This document shows, in pieces, positions 23,827 through 33,965 of a stretch of DNA of 64,000 bases; the first letter of the stretch is position 1; each line of letters begins with the position of its first letter. The position numbers and the translations under genes were made by a program. Under the pieces are notes generated by a model. It saw nothing but the letters and a program-made list of their open reading frames with translations. It had not been told where the DNA came from and did not search any database. Where the stretch lies: contig NC_079238.1 in assembly GCF_027921745.1 (NCBI RefSeq), forward strand, positions 1,302,001-1,366,000, written 5' to 3'. This stretch comes from Schizosaccharomyces osmophilus. Taxonomy: Eukaryota > Ascomycota > Schizosaccharomycetes > Schizosaccharomycetales > Schizosaccharomycetaceae.

Positions 23827-24057
23827 AGTATTCACTTATTCAAATACTTGCTCTCTTCTAATGAGACCGAATAGACGTTAGATGCCATCTTCGCCAAAAA
23901 GGAAACATAAATAATTATTTACAATTCGCATTAGTTGTATTATACTCTTGTTTGTTACAATGAAAATAAGTTTTAATAATTTGAACCAAGCACCTTTTAT
24001 ATATATTAAAATGAACGATGATCATGGATCACCCGATAATAATTTTTACATTTATCA

Positions 24058-25746
24058 TTATGTTTCAAAAAATTGTTTAGGCCGAATACCAACACGTTGC
24101 AGCACTAACAGAGCGCTTCTGGAACAATTTAGTTTTTGAAAATCCCGACTTTTTAGAAAGCCCGGTAACAAGTAGTTAAGCACCAGGCCTTCTCTATTTA
24201 AATAACTAATTCTCCCAGAAATGTTCAAATATGAAGCAGCCGACAATGTACTCCACAGGTGAAATACGTGGCCTACCTCAGGAACATAGAGACCTCTTGT
24301 CTCAGAAGCATTTACCACATAAGCAATCTGCTTTTGCTTATGACTCTCCGGAATGGCTTCCCCTTTAAGAGGATAGCACTCAAATGATCGCAGTGGAGTC
24401 GTACCAATTCGTTGATATCGTTTGCAAAACCATGATGGGTCAAACTCTCTTGGAATTGTAATAAATATATTTTTTCTAGGAGCGTATCTCGAACGATAGT
24501 CTTTGTAGAGCTCAGCTAGAGTTTTTCGAACGGATTCGACAAACATGTCAGCCGATACTTCAATATTCTCATAAGACAGGGGTGAATCACCAACAGACAA
24601 ATAATAATTAGGGTTTCTAGCATACTCATATTGAATATCTTCAAGCCGCAGAGAACCTGTCCGTTGATCTTTCGTAACTTCGATCAGCAAGTGTTGTATC
24701 TTCTGCGTGGAATTAAAATTCCAGTAGGGTGGAATTTTACGATGGATCCCAATGATACCGAGTTGGTTTGTAATTTTCTTACCAACAAAATCAGCACATG
24801 GATAAGAATTTGTAGCAGATAAAAAAATGAGATTCGGCAACCAGCTGCCGCTTTTCATTTTTTTCTGGCGTTCTACCTCAGAAAGCTCTTTATTAATTCT
24901 CGAGCTCAAAGAGCGTTCTCTGCAAAGCTGGATGAAAGAAGAGAGTGAAGTGGCCGCAATACGTGGCTCTGGAGCCGCTAAACGACGCTGTCTCCCTTCC
25001 GTTGGAATGTAAAGGTCCGATTCATCAAAAATAATAGTCTTTAGATTTGGAAGGATGTGGTCCAAAATTGGATGGTTCAACCCTTTCAAGCGTTCCAAAT
25101 CTTTGTAGTCAGCAATGAGTAGAAACGGAAGGTCTCGCTTGATTGCCTCAAGGCCAAACAAGGAGACCTCCAAAATCTGTGAAATCTTTTGTAGGGGTTC
25201 TTGCATAGGTTCCCCCGTTGCAAGCTTTTCTATCCACGCTTGGTATTGCTGAGCAAGATTTTTGTTTGGTACCACGATGAGAACTTGACACCCATGCTCG
25301 GTTTCATTGGTAAACTTGTCCAAAAATTGGTAATAAAAAGACATTACTGCAACGAGTGCACTAAATGACTTACCTGACCCGTTCCATGCGCGTACCATAA
25401 AAGGAAAGCGATTCATTAAAGCGGCACGTAGAATGCGTATTTGGACAGGTGTAAAATATTTTATTTCAGGAAAATTAACTGATATTCCTTGCTTCACACT
25501 TTCATGCAATGGTAATTTATTATATCTCACTTGCGAACGTTCATGCTGTTGATTGATCATATAAAGATCACTCTCCCCTTGCCGTTTGTATTCAAGAGAA
25601 TATTTTTTTATATCATTTTCACTGACTATCCAGGTATTGCTATTTCCTTTCAAATGCTTTGACGCCCATCTTCGGCAAGTAAACTGAAATTTCTGGGGAA
25701 TTGCATGAAACCAGTAAGTCCTGAACAAAAGAGGATTTATTTTCAT
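24058..25746 (-). CDS. Degenerate mitochondrial DEAD-box-like protein (Mrh5/Mrh4-type)
   Basis: 562 aa from the ATG at 25746, chosen because MKINPLLFRTYWFHAIPQKF followed by Arg-rich TCRRWASKHL is a good mitochondrial presequence; an in-frame ATG at 25806 would add 20 residues. Helicase features in order: Q-motif-like FTPVQIRILRAAL, motif I AWNGSGKS, motif Ia VVPNKNLAQQY, motif II FDESD (not DEAD), motif III LSATNS, motif V-like ASETRGLYVPEVG. In place of motif VI HRxGRxGR there is only NISGRISYLNR. Family and position suggest the fission-yeast mitochondrial proteins called Mrh5 or Mrh4; Mrh5 acts with PPR partners in cox1 mRNA translation. ATP hydrolysis may be lost. I am confident of DEAD-box ancestry and mitochondrial targeting, less of the exact orthologue. 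Confidence 0.72.
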   Translation of the reverse strand: MKINPLLFRTYWFHAIPQKFQFTCRRWASKHLKGNSNTWIVSENDIKKYSLEYKRQGESDLYMINQQHERSQVRYNKLPLHESVKQGISVNFPEIKYFTPVQIRILRAALMNRFPFMVRAWNGSGKSFSALVAVMSFYYQFLDKFTNETEHGCQVLIVVPNKNLAQQYQAWIEKLATGEPMQEPLQKISQILEVSLFGLEAIKRDLPFLLIADYKDLERLKGLNHPILDHILPNLKTIIFDESDLYIPTEGRQRRLAAPEPRIAATSLSSFIQLCRERSLSSRINKELSEVERQKKMKSGSWLPNLIFLSATNSYPCADFVGKKITNQLGIIGIHRKIPPYWNFNSTQKIQHLLIEVTKDQRTGSLRLEDIQYEYARNPNYYLSVGDSPLSYENIEVSADMFVESVRKTLAELYKDYRSRYAPRKNIFITIPREFDPSWFCKRYQRIGTTPLRSFECYPLKGEAIPESHKQKQIAYVVNASETRGLYVPEVGHVFHLWSTLSAASYLNISGRISYLNREGLVLNYLLPGFLKSRDFQKLNCSRSALLVLQRVGIRPKQFFET

Positions 25747-26213
25747 TCCTATTAATAAACTTGGACTTTGCTTGACATCAAAGTTTAAACGAGAGCCACA
25801 TTTCATGAAGCTGGCAAAAAACCTAAGGAAGTAGAAACTTCAGAGATGAGGTGGATGGAATGATCTGGTACAAGGAATCTGTGGTTGTTTGAACATCGTC
25901 CTGCTATTTATGTATATTGAAGAGATAAATTATAGGTTTCAATGAGTATAGTTTTAAGTTATACATGCGCTGCCTCTAAATTTCAGCATTGGAATTTTCA
26001 CAAGCTAGAAATTTATGCAAATTATTATGATTGAAAAATCGCGAAACAAAATGTTTGTTACATAGAAGAGATTAGCTAAATGAACCTAAGCATTACGTTT
26101 TTGAGCTTAAGTAAATTGTGAATTACCTTGCTCGGGAAAAACACAATCAATAGATATGTCAAATTACCAAAAAATCTAAATGTATTACAAAAATAAGATA
26201 TCCCACTCCCCAA
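25747..26213. other. Intergenic trm1-mrh5-like, nothing called
   Basis: 467 bp between two minus-strand genes, very AT-rich: trm1 3' flank on the right, promoter or 5' UTR of the helicase-like gene on the left, including the alternative upstream ATG at 25806. Confidence 0.6.
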
Positions 26214-27875
26214 TTATTCCTTAGCTGGCCCGTCTGTTTCAGCTATTTTTCTTTTACCAGCTTTCGCCTTAGGACCCCAATTTTCAGTAGGGTTCATTTG
26301 ATAACGAGTGTATCCGCCTTTTTTAGAGGAGAACTCAGCACCAGGCTGTAAAGTGAAATCAACCTGAGAAGAACATTCTTTTTTAAGAATCATGGAACCT
26401 GCAGAGTTTGGCTTAATGTTGCTAGAGTTCACCGGATGCTCCGCTACCCAAGCTCTCATAATATCCCATATATAAGACCATGGCGCATCCGTTTTGATGG
26501 CGTTACTTTTTGCGTGAGATCCAGAAGCACGATAACCTGCATTAAGCAACGCAGAAACAAAGGTGCTCTGGGGAGGTGATTGAGCACGTAGAACACTAGC
26601 AATTTGAGATATAATAAAGTAGAAAGGTTTATCAGACAATTCTTCAGCGACTACTGCTAACATTCCCAATATGCGGCGTTTGGTTCCATATGTTTTTTCA
26701 TCCAAACTTTCAGCAATCTTTCTCATCCTTTCGACAAATTCTGCATCATGCAAGGGACCTCCCCAAACCGGACCACCCACATGATGCACATATCCACAAT
26801 GCTCACAATTTGCGGCGACCGGAGGACCGGTAGCATTTGTGTATTTCGTACTTCCAGGTATCCTTCCCGGAACCGTCTTACCCATATACTGAAGGGCATT
26901 ACTTCCGCATCCCGAACAGTGATAAATGAGTGCAGACTGTCTATGGAGATCCTTAACAAGAGCTGGTTTTGTCTCTACTTGCACGAATACACGAAAGTAG
27001 AAATCAACACTAAGAGACAACATAGGCTTAATAGCACGTCCATATTTAGCTGCTGCCGCAGCAATAGCATATAGAAGGTGACGGACAGCCTGTTCGTGAC
27101 AGAAATCAGACCGTAGTGAAGTTCCGCCGTAATTGGAGAAGCACTTCTCTGGATAAGCATTGCCTGCAAGCACAGCGGAGTCTGTACAAGTGATACAAAG
27201 CAAACCATTGTTTGCGACGGACTGTACTGCTGAATCCAAGAAAGGAGTAGCTGTACCATAAGGATCCAAGTCAATCACGTCGTACTGATTCTTAAATGAA
27301 TGCATAACAGAATTTGCATCTCCTTTATTAGGAACTACGATGTGAGAAACATCGTTGCGCTTAACATTAGCATCGATAGCTTCGACTGCACGAGCAAGCA
27401 AGTCGTTTGCTAAAATCTTTTTTACGTTGGGTAATTCTTTAGCATAACGAATGGCACGCAAACCAGTAGCAGACAATGCTTCTAAGACGTTAAATCCAAC
27501 GTTACTGCTCCCATCCGTTCCAGTATTATTTTCAGAGTTTTTGGCAGGAGCAGTAGTTTCTTCACTACGGGACGGAGAGGGATTTTCTGACTTTCCTTTA
27601 TCTTCATTTTCATCCTTTTTTTCATGTGCTTCGATGATTTCCTGACGATGCTTTGCTTTCAACACCGCTTTTTCGTCGCGGTTTTCTGCCCATGTGCGAA
27701 TGGCAGTAGTGCTCATATCGCGATTAAATTGTTGAACAGGATTGTAAAAGACCTCATCAGGATCATTAAAAAGGATAGTTGCAGAACCTTCCGTCACCTT
27801 TGCTCCATTCACCGACATATTGGCAGTGGTGAAGTTTCGTACCCTTCCTAGAAGAGCTCGATAATTTTTCCACAT
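26214..27875 (-). CDS. trm1: tRNA (guanine26-N2)-dimethyltransferase Trm1
   Basis: Intronless, 553 aa. SAM-binding Rossmann core: VLEALSATGLRAIRYAKELP (motif I), NDLLARAVEAIDANVKRN, then DLDPYGTATPFLDSAVQ with the catalytic DPYG. A zinc-binding Cys cluster (CSGCGS ... NCEHCGYVHHVGGP, about residues 315-360) and the C-terminal RNA-binding domain (GGYTRYQMNPTENWGPKAK) complete the family pattern. Role: forms m2,2G26 in most cytosolic and mitochondrial tRNAs. Residues 1-19 (MWKNYRALLGRVRNFTTAN) look like a mitochondrial presequence and are followed at once by Met20 (SVNGAKVTEG), where the nuclear form usually starts. This suggests two isoforms from two in-frame ATGs, as in budding yeast. A low-complexity Glu/Ser/Lys insert (about 75-125) sits before motif I. 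Confidence 0.97.
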   Translation of the reverse strand: MWKNYRALLGRVRNFTTANMSVNGAKVTEGSATILFNDPDEVFYNPVQQFNRDMSTTAIRTWAENRDEKAVLKAKHRQEIIEAHEKKDENEDKGKSENPSPSRSEETTAPAKNSENNTGTDGSSNVGFNVLEALSATGLRAIRYAKELPNVKKILANDLLARAVEAIDANVKRNDVSHIVVPNKGDANSVMHSFKNQYDVIDLDPYGTATPFLDSAVQSVANNGLLCITCTDSAVLAGNAYPEKCFSNYGGTSLRSDFCHEQAVRHLLYAIAAAAAKYGRAIKPMLSLSVDFYFRVFVQVETKPALVKDLHRQSALIYHCSGCGSNALQYMGKTVPGRIPGSTKYTNATGPPVAANCEHCGYVHHVGGPVWGGPLHDAEFVERMRKIAESLDEKTYGTKRRILGMLAVVAEELSDKPFYFIISQIASVLRAQSPPQSTFVSALLNAGYRASGSHAKSNAIKTDAPWSYIWDIMRAWVAEHPVNSSNIKPNSAGSMILKKECSSQVDFTLQPGAEFSSKKGGYTRYQMNPTENWGPKAKAGKRKIAETDGPAKE

Positions 27876-28468
27876 TAAGATAGCATCTGCAAAAGGAATA
27901 GAAGTTAAATTTAGAAAGAAGCTTAGTTCAATTTACAAGAACAACTGCTGATACCAGAAGATGTAGTTCTTGGTACTCTGAAGAAATTAAATCACATGCA
28001 AGACTATTCACAGCAGTATACTTACTTTGCTGAACTTTTTATGGTTCTTCTTTTCTAAACGTGATAGTTAAGCTAACAAAGTATTTAATCGACTACATCA
28101 AAAGATGAGGAACAAAAAAAAAAAAAAAAAAAAAAAAACAAAATAAGGTGAAACACTTTTAAAAAGAAGAACTTACAGAGAAAGAAAGAAAGTTATATAT
28201 TTTAATAATACATCCAAATTTAATGGTTAACAAGGATATGTCACTTTGACCAACATCTAATCCAAGAGTTATTTATCCAATATCTTCGTACCTAAGAAGG
28301 AACGAACGAAATGTTAACCCAAGTATAAATTTTTTAAATAAAACAACACACTCCCATAAATTTGCATTTCGAAGAGTAAGTATTTAGAAATACTTGAATG
28401 GAGCTAACCAAACAAAAGTGTCATGTAATAGACTATTAGAATTGAACAAACCGTTACTCATCAAGCAT
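27876..28468. other. Intergenic suc22-trm1
   Basis: 593 bp between two minus-strand genes: the trm1 promoter on the left and the suc22 3' flank on the right. It includes a 25-nt A run (28114-28138). No frame of interest. Confidence 0.6.
28114..28138. repeat. Poly(A) tract, 25 nt
   Basis: Uninterrupted A run about 240 bp upstream of trm1, of nucleosome-excluding promoter type; length likely variable. Confidence 0.8.
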
Positions 28469-29638
28469 CTAAAAATCTTCATCAAGACGGAAGGCGTGAT
28501 CGTCTTTATCCTCAGCTTTGGCACTAGACATGACACCGGCGATTTGATAGTCGGAAACTTTCTTTTCGAAGAAGTTGGTTTTACCAGCCAAAGAGATGTT
28601 CTCCATAAAGTCAAAGGGATTTGTGACGTTGTAATACTTGTCATTACCAAGAGAGACCAAAAGACGATCAGCAACAAACTCAATGTATTGGCACATCAAA
28701 TCCTTATTCATACCAAGTAAACTGGCAGGAAGAGCATCTGTGAAATATTCTTTTTCAATATCAACGGCCTCAATAATGATTGCTTCTACAATCTTTCGTC
28801 CAGGGCGATGTTTCAAGTGACTGAACATTAGACAAGCAAAGTCAGTATGCAAACCTTCATCACGGCAAATTAACTCGTTGGAAAAGGTCAAACCAGGCAT
28901 GAGACCACGTTTCTTCAACCAGAAAATCGAAGCAAAAGATCCAGAAAAGAAAATACCTTCAACAGCGGCAAAAGCAACGAGACGAATGGCATAAGTGGAG
29001 TCAGGATCATTAATCCAACGAATAGCCCATTTGGCCTTTGCAGTGATGGATCCCATGGTGAGGATGGCATCGAAATGACGTTCTTTTTCTTTGGGATCAC
29101 GGATATAGGTATCCAAAAGTAAGGAATAAGTTTCAGAGTGGATGTTCTCTATCATGATCTGGAAGCCGTACACACAACGAGCTTCGGGAATCTGAACTTC
29201 AGAACTAAATCGTTCTAAAAGATTTTCGTTTACAATACCATCAGAGGCAGCAAAGTAAGCGAGAACTGTAGATATAAAGTAACGTTCGTCACCATTCAAC
29301 TTGCTATCCCAATCAATCAAATCCTTCGAAAGATCGATTTCTTCAGCAGTCCAGAAAGAAGCTTCAGCTTTTTTATAGAATTGCCAAATCTCATGATATT
29401 GAATAGGAAATAAAACAAAGCGACGAGGATTAGGACGAAGAATCACTTCGTCCTTTTCGTCTTCAGCTTTACCAATATAATAATCACCTCCTTCCATTTT
29501 CTCTTCTTCTTTTACATTTTCAAATTTAAAGGTTTCTTTGATAGACTTGACATAGATTTCGCGAGGTCCGGAAGGACTGTCGTAAGTAACGACTTCTCCC
29601 TTTTCCTTGGGAAAGGTGAACTCTTCAGAACTAGACAT
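28469..29638 (-). CDS. suc22: Ribonucleotide reductase small subunit Suc22 (R2)
   Basis: Intronless, 389 aa. Class Ia R2 diiron/tyrosyl-radical protein. Visible ligand segments: [18 protein letters not shown], the [18 protein letters not shown] helix with Glu and His ligands, and [15 protein letters not shown] with the C-terminal Glu and His. The C-terminal tail ending AFRLDEDF is the peptide that docks on the large subunit (Cdc22). Role: reduction of ribonucleoside diphosphates to dNTPs; in S. pombe its localisation is controlled by Spd1, and a longer transcript is induced in G1/S and by DNA damage. It faces mcm7 across a 1.46-kb divergent promoter with clustered ACGCG boxes, so shared periodic or damage control is plausible. 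Confidence 0.98.
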   Translation of the reverse strand: MSSSEEFTFPKEKGEVVTYDSPSGPREIYVKSIKETFKFENVKEEEKMEGGDYYIGKAEDEKDEVILRPNPRRFVLFPIQYHEIWQFYKKAEASFWTAEEIDLSKDLIDWDSKLNGDERYFISTVLAYFAASDGIVNENLLERFSSEVQIPEARCVYGFQIMIENIHSETYSLLLDTYIRDPKEKERHFDAILTMGSITAKAKWAIRWINDPDSTYAIRLVAFAAVEGIFFSGSFASIFWLKKRGLMPGLTFSNELICRDEGLHTDFACLMFSHLKHRPGRKIVEAIIIEAVDIEKEYFTDALPASLLGMNKDLMCQYIEFVADRLLVSLGNDKYYNVTNPFDFMENISLAGKTNFFEKKVSDYQIAGVMSSAKAEDKDDHAFRLDEDF

Positions 29639-30185
29639 ATTAAAAAAATATAATTCAAACCCAGGTTCCCGAGAAGATCGACGAAAAAGGTAGACTTGAC
29701 TATTTCTCGAGGAGTTTGCTGTAGGTAAAAAGTTTCTTCTCAGAGTACGTACAAATCGTCTTATAGCTTCCTAAGAAGATTTGTCACAAAATCGTCAAAA
29801 CGAGAGTAAGACAAGAAACAAGAGATCGTGAATTGCTATTCAATACTTTCGATAAATGCTTTTTTTTTTTTTTTTTCTTGCCCAGACCTTGCGATTGAAG
29901 AGATCCAAAGAAAAAGGAATTCGTAATGAGAACCAAAGTAAGTTTTAATGAAGCCTTGAGATCCTCAATAAAAAAAAAAGCGATTAGCAAAGTGATTATT
30001 GCTAAATAAATATAAAAACCTGAGGTGATGAAGGACAACAAAAAGGCCCAAACTTGTTTCCCTTTTGCTGACTCCCTCTAATACTTAGTTTCGGTTTTAA
30101 TTGTAAATAAAATAAAATGAAAATTAAGTATTTCAAAAGACGATTCTGGCTTATTTGTGAATTTTTTTTATGTTAAGGAAGAAAT

Positions 30186-30240
30186 ACGCGCACGCGATGA
30201 AATTTAATTAAAAACAGTGCGCGTCCCCTGTATATATACT
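30186..30240. promoter_or_regulatory. MCB (ACGCG) cluster with adjacent TATA element
   Basis: ACGCGC at 30186-30191, ACGCGA at 30192-30197 and the reverse-orientation GCGCGT at 30219-30224, followed by TATATATACT at 30231-30240. ACGCGN is the core bound by fission-yeast MBF (Cdc10-Res1-Res2). It lies about 550 bp from suc22 and 860 bp from mcm7. A solitary ACGCGC follows at 30365-30370. Confidence 0.7.
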
Positions 30241-30625
30241 TTCCAAACTCAACAATGAGTTTTTGCAAAATCAACTGATTTCTTTGACCAAAGATGACTA
30301 CGAAATAAAATTTCAACGATCTTGTTCTCTGATCTTTGATTCACCGTTCGTTGCACATCATTTTACGCGCTTGCTTCGTTCATGTTTCACCTGGCAATCC
30401 CAGGTTTGACAAGAAATTTAACACTGACATCCACCGTAGTTAATAATAAAATAAAAACCAGCTCCGTTTGGGCAATCGTACATCCATCTACGCAAGTTTG
30501 TTTCAACACGAATAAGAAGACACTGCATCTTTCTAGACTTGTTGGTCTTTTCTTTTTACATTTTTCCAGTAATGCTTTGGTTCATATGGAAGATGCTTAG
30601 AAAAAGAATATAGTAAAAAGAAAAG

Positions 30626-30677
30626 ACGCGACGCGAGACGCGTCTCCTCTGTCTAATTAATATCCTCGTAAACGCGC
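30626..30677. promoter_or_regulatory. Dense MCB (ACGCG) cluster upstream of mcm7
   Basis: Abutting ACGCGA boxes at 30626-30631 and 30631-30636, a palindromic ACGCGT at 30638-30643, and ACGCGC at 30672-30677. Three cores within 18 bp in an AT-rich region are very unlikely by chance and are the classic MBF promoter layout. The cluster lies about 420-470 bp upstream of the mcm7 start and about 1 kb from suc22. Confidence 0.75.
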
Positions 30678-31094
30678 TTAAAATAAAACAAATGAATCAA
30701 AGGTGAATAAATAAAAAAAATCCAGAATAAACTTTGAATTTCACGATGAAATTAAATTTATGAAGAAACAAAGCAAATCCATTACTGCTGGGCGTTCATA
30801 CTCATGATTGGAATTGAGGAAGCGCTATGGCAGTTTTTCTTTCTATTTATGATAAAAACGAATTTTTATTAATTCAATCAAGTTCCTTCTAGAGGATCAA
30901 GAAGTTGAGCTTACTTTTTGTTTCCATTCAGTACTTGTTACCTTAAGAAGTAACATGGAGCATTTGGCTTTCCTAGAGAGCATCCAACAGATTACTTCGC
31001 ACAACAGGTAGAAGCTCGTTTTTGCTAATTTCCCTTACCTTCCAAGTGAATAGAATCTCTCTTTAGCTATCTGTGAAGGGTAAAATCTTGTAGG

Positions 31095-33410
31095 ATGGCG
31101 CTTCCTACCATCGACTTAAAGATTCCCGAGTATGAGGAGTGTCAGCACAAAATCACAGACTTTTTATCGCATTTTAAGCAAGAAGTAGCGCCTTCGGCAA
31201 CGAGCGCTGGTGCGGCTCTTCAAAAGCCAGAGGGGTTTGATGAAGATGATTTATTAATGGAAGATATTGAATCCGCTGGCAATGGACCACTGCTAAGAGC
31301 CAAATACATGGATATTTTACAGGACGTTGCCAATAGAAAGCGAAATGTCATCACAATTGATTTGAACGATCTTTACGAATTTGATCCTAGTGATATCAAG
31401 CTCCTTTCAAATATTGAAGGGAATACGAAGCGTTTTGTTGAGCTCTTCTCTCAGTGTGTAGATGCCTTGATGCCACCTCCTACTGTCGATATAAATTATA
31501 AAAATGAGGTATTGGATGTAATTATGCAGCAGCGTCTTCAACGCAATGAAAACCTCGATCCTGAACAAAAAGGATTTCCCCCAGAGCTCACGCGTGGTTA
31601 TGACCTTTATTTTTATCCCATGACTCGCAACAAAAAACCTTTTAGTGTACGTGATCTTCGCGGTGAATATTTAGGCTCTCTTGTTACTTTACGCGGAATC
31701 ATTACACGTACAAGTGATGTGAAGCCAAGCTTAATTGTGAATGCTTATACTTGTGATCGCTGTGGTTATGAAGTCTTTCAGCAAATTCGCCAAAAAACAT
31801 TTTTACCTATTACAGAATGCCCATCCGATGAATGCAAAAAGAATGATGCAAAGGGTCAGCTTTTTATGAGTACTCGTGCAAGCAAATTTCTTGCTTTCCA
31901 AGAGGTTAAGATTCAAGAACTTACCAACCAAGTCCCAATTGGCCATATCCCTCGTACAATTACTGTTCACTTGTATGGTGCAATTACTCGCACGGTGAAT
32001 CCGGGTGATATTGTTGACGTTTCTGGTATTTACCTACCGACTCCGTACACTGGTTTCCGTGCTTTGCGTGCTGGTCTACTCACTGATACTTACATCGAGT
32101 GCCATGCCATTTCACACTTAATTAAAAGTTACACTAATACTGAAGGAACTGCAGAAACCGAGGCTACAATCGCCGAATTACACAAAGGTGGAAACGTATA
32201 CGAAAAGTTAGCAAAGTCGATTGCTCCAGAAATTTATGGTCACGAAGATATTAAAAAGGCTTTACTTTTGCTTTTAGTGGGTGGTGTAACCAAAGTACTT
32301 GGTGACGGTATGCGTATCCGTGGCGATATCAATGTCTGTCTTACTGGTGATCCTGGTGTCGCCAAGTCTCAACTTTTAAAATATATCTCCAAAGTTGCAC
32401 CTCGTGGTGTGTATACAACAGGTCGTGGTTCATCGGGTGTTGGTTTGACTGCTGCTGTTATGCGGGACCCTGTCACGGATGAAATGGTTTTGGAAGGCGG
32501 TGCTTTGGTATTAGCTGACAATGGGATCTGCTGCATTGATGAATTTGATAAAATGGACGAAAGCGATCGTACCGCTATCCATGAAGTAATGGAACAGCAA
32601 ACCATTTCTATTTCAAAGGCAGGAATAACTACCACCCTGAACGCTCGCACGAGTATTCTAGCTGCTGCAAATCCGTTATATGGCCGTTATAATCCAAACG
32701 TTGCTCCTATTCATAATATTAATCTCCCAGCTGCTTTGCTTTCGCGTTTCGACGTTTTATTCCTTATCCTTGATACCCCTTCTCGCGAAACCGATGAGCA
32801 TTTGGCTCAGCACGTTACCTACGTTCATATGTATAATGAACAACCCAAGATGGATTTTGAACCGCTAGATCCCTCTATGATTCGCCATTACATTTCAGCT
32901 GCTCGACAATATCGTCCTATTGTTCCTAAACATGTATGCGAGTACGTGACTGGTGCATATGTTCAACTTCGTCAGAACCAAAAGCGTGATGAAGCAAGTT
33001 CAAGACAGTTTTCCCATACAACCCCGCGTACACTTCTAGGTATTCTTCGTATGGGACAGGCGCTTGCTAGACTTAGATTTTGCAACACAGTGGAAATCAG
33101 CGATGTTGATGAAGCATTGAGGTTGATGGCTGTTTCTAAATCTTCATTATATGAAGATTTAGACCCTGGTTATCATGATACAACGATTACCTCTAAAATT
33201 TACAAAATTATTAGAGATATGCTCAATAATGCTTCTATTGAAGAAGAAAGCGGGTCTTCATTGTCTCTTCGTACCATTCGAGAACGCGTTCTTGCGAAGG
33301 GGTTCACCGAAAATCATCTTCTAAACACAATTCAGGAATACACGGAATTAGGCGTTCTACTTACTACGGACAATGGTCAAAATGTTATGTTTTTAGACCC
33401 TGATATGTAA
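31095..33410 (+). CDS. mcm7: Mcm7, replicative MCM helicase subunit
   Basis: Intronless, 771 aa, N-terminus [20 protein letters not shown]. Zinc finger near 215-245: CDRCGYE, then CPSDEC. AAA+ core: Walker [12 protein letters not shown] near 420, MCM Walker B CIDEFDKM near 480, Arg finger LSRFDVLF near 540. A C-terminal winged-helix domain follows ([19 protein letters not shown]). Role: one of six subunits of the Mcm2-7 ring loaded at origins in G1 and activated as CMG helicase. The divergent partner suc22 makes dNTPs, and MCB boxes lie between them. Confidence 0.99.
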   Translation: MALPTIDLKIPEYEECQHKITDFLSHFKQEVAPSATSAGAALQKPEGFDEDDLLMEDIESAGNGPLLRAKYMDILQDVANRKRNVITIDLNDLYEFDPSDIKLLSNIEGNTKRFVELFSQCVDALMPPPTVDINYKNEVLDVIMQQRLQRNENLDPEQKGFPPELTRGYDLYFYPMTRNKKPFSVRDLRGEYLGSLVTLRGIITRTSDVKPSLIVNAYTCDRCGYEVFQQIRQKTFLPITECPSDECKKNDAKGQLFMSTRASKFLAFQEVKIQELTNQVPIGHIPRTITVHLYGAITRTVNPGDIVDVSGIYLPTPYTGFRALRAGLLTDTYIECHAISHLIKSYTNTEGTAETEATIAELHKGGNVYEKLAKSIAPEIYGHEDIKKALLLLLVGGVTKVLGDGMRIRGDINVCLTGDPGVAKSQLLKYISKVAPRGVYTTGRGSSGVGLTAAVMRDPVTDEMVLEGGALVLADNGICCIDEFDKMDESDRTAIHEVMEQQTISISKAGITTTLNARTSILAAANPLYGRYNPNVAPIHNINLPAALLSRFDVLFLILDTPSRETDEHLAQHVTYVHMYNEQPKMDFEPLDPSMIRHYISAARQYRPIVPKHVCEYVTGAYVQLRQNQKRDEASSRQFSHTTPRTLLGILRMGQALARLRFCNTVEISDVDEALRLMAVSKSSLYEDLDPGYHDTTITSKIYKIIRDMLNNASIEEESGSSLSLRTIRERVLAKGFTENHLLNTIQEYTELGVLLTTDNGQNVMFLDPDM

Positions 33411-33965
33411 GTTAATCCTTGGTTATCTCATTTCTGTATGTACAATAATTTCTCTCGTTAATGATCTATATAATTCTTTTGGGTCTTTTCTTTCCTTTCA
33501 TGGGTGCTTTCTTTTCTCTAGTCGAATAGTTTACCAAAGGATTATTATTTCGGTTATTGTCTCCTTTTCCGGTTTTTTACTCTTCGCCATTCTGTAGGTC
33601 AGAATGTAATTTAGCAAATGAAACCGAGAGACGTGGGTTATTTAAATTTATTTTTATTTTTATATAGTTTATTACACGTATATAATTTACATAATTGACT
33701 TTATTGTCTCAAATCATTGAAAAATACCATAAAGAATCCAATCCTATTCTTGCCTCACCCTTACCTTGAGATTTAAACACCAACTAATACCGTAGTAAGC
33801 TTTCTACCTTTACGAGCCTACATGCTCAGATACCCATTGGTATCGTAATCCTTGGATGTTTATAAAAATTTTAGATAATTTTATATAGTAGAGAGCATAT
33901 AATTATCCTTAAGTGACATTTTGGACTCGTTTTGGTAGTGAATTAAAACTTAGAGCTTCATTGGC
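33411..33965. other. Intergenic mcm7-dnt1, nothing called
   Basis: 555 bp between plus-strand genes: T-rich mcm7 3' flank, then the dnt1 promoter. No frame or motif I can defend. Confidence 0.6.

Larger units (their letters stand above)
29639..31094. other. Divergent promoter suc22/mcm7
   Basis: 1,456 bp with no convincing gene. A T run lies at 29860-29876. ACGCG-type boxes occur at 30186-30224, 30365 and 30626-30677, and a TATATATA element at 30231-30238. A 72-codon plus-strand frame (30382-30600) has no family resemblance and lies among the boxes; I treat it as noise. The long 5' spacing to suc22 suits the long-leader transcript known in S. pombe. Confidence 0.65.

Noticed and set aside
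30382-30600. 72-codon plus-strand frame between the MCB clusters
   Set aside because: No family resemblance; lies in the suc22/mcm7 promoter.
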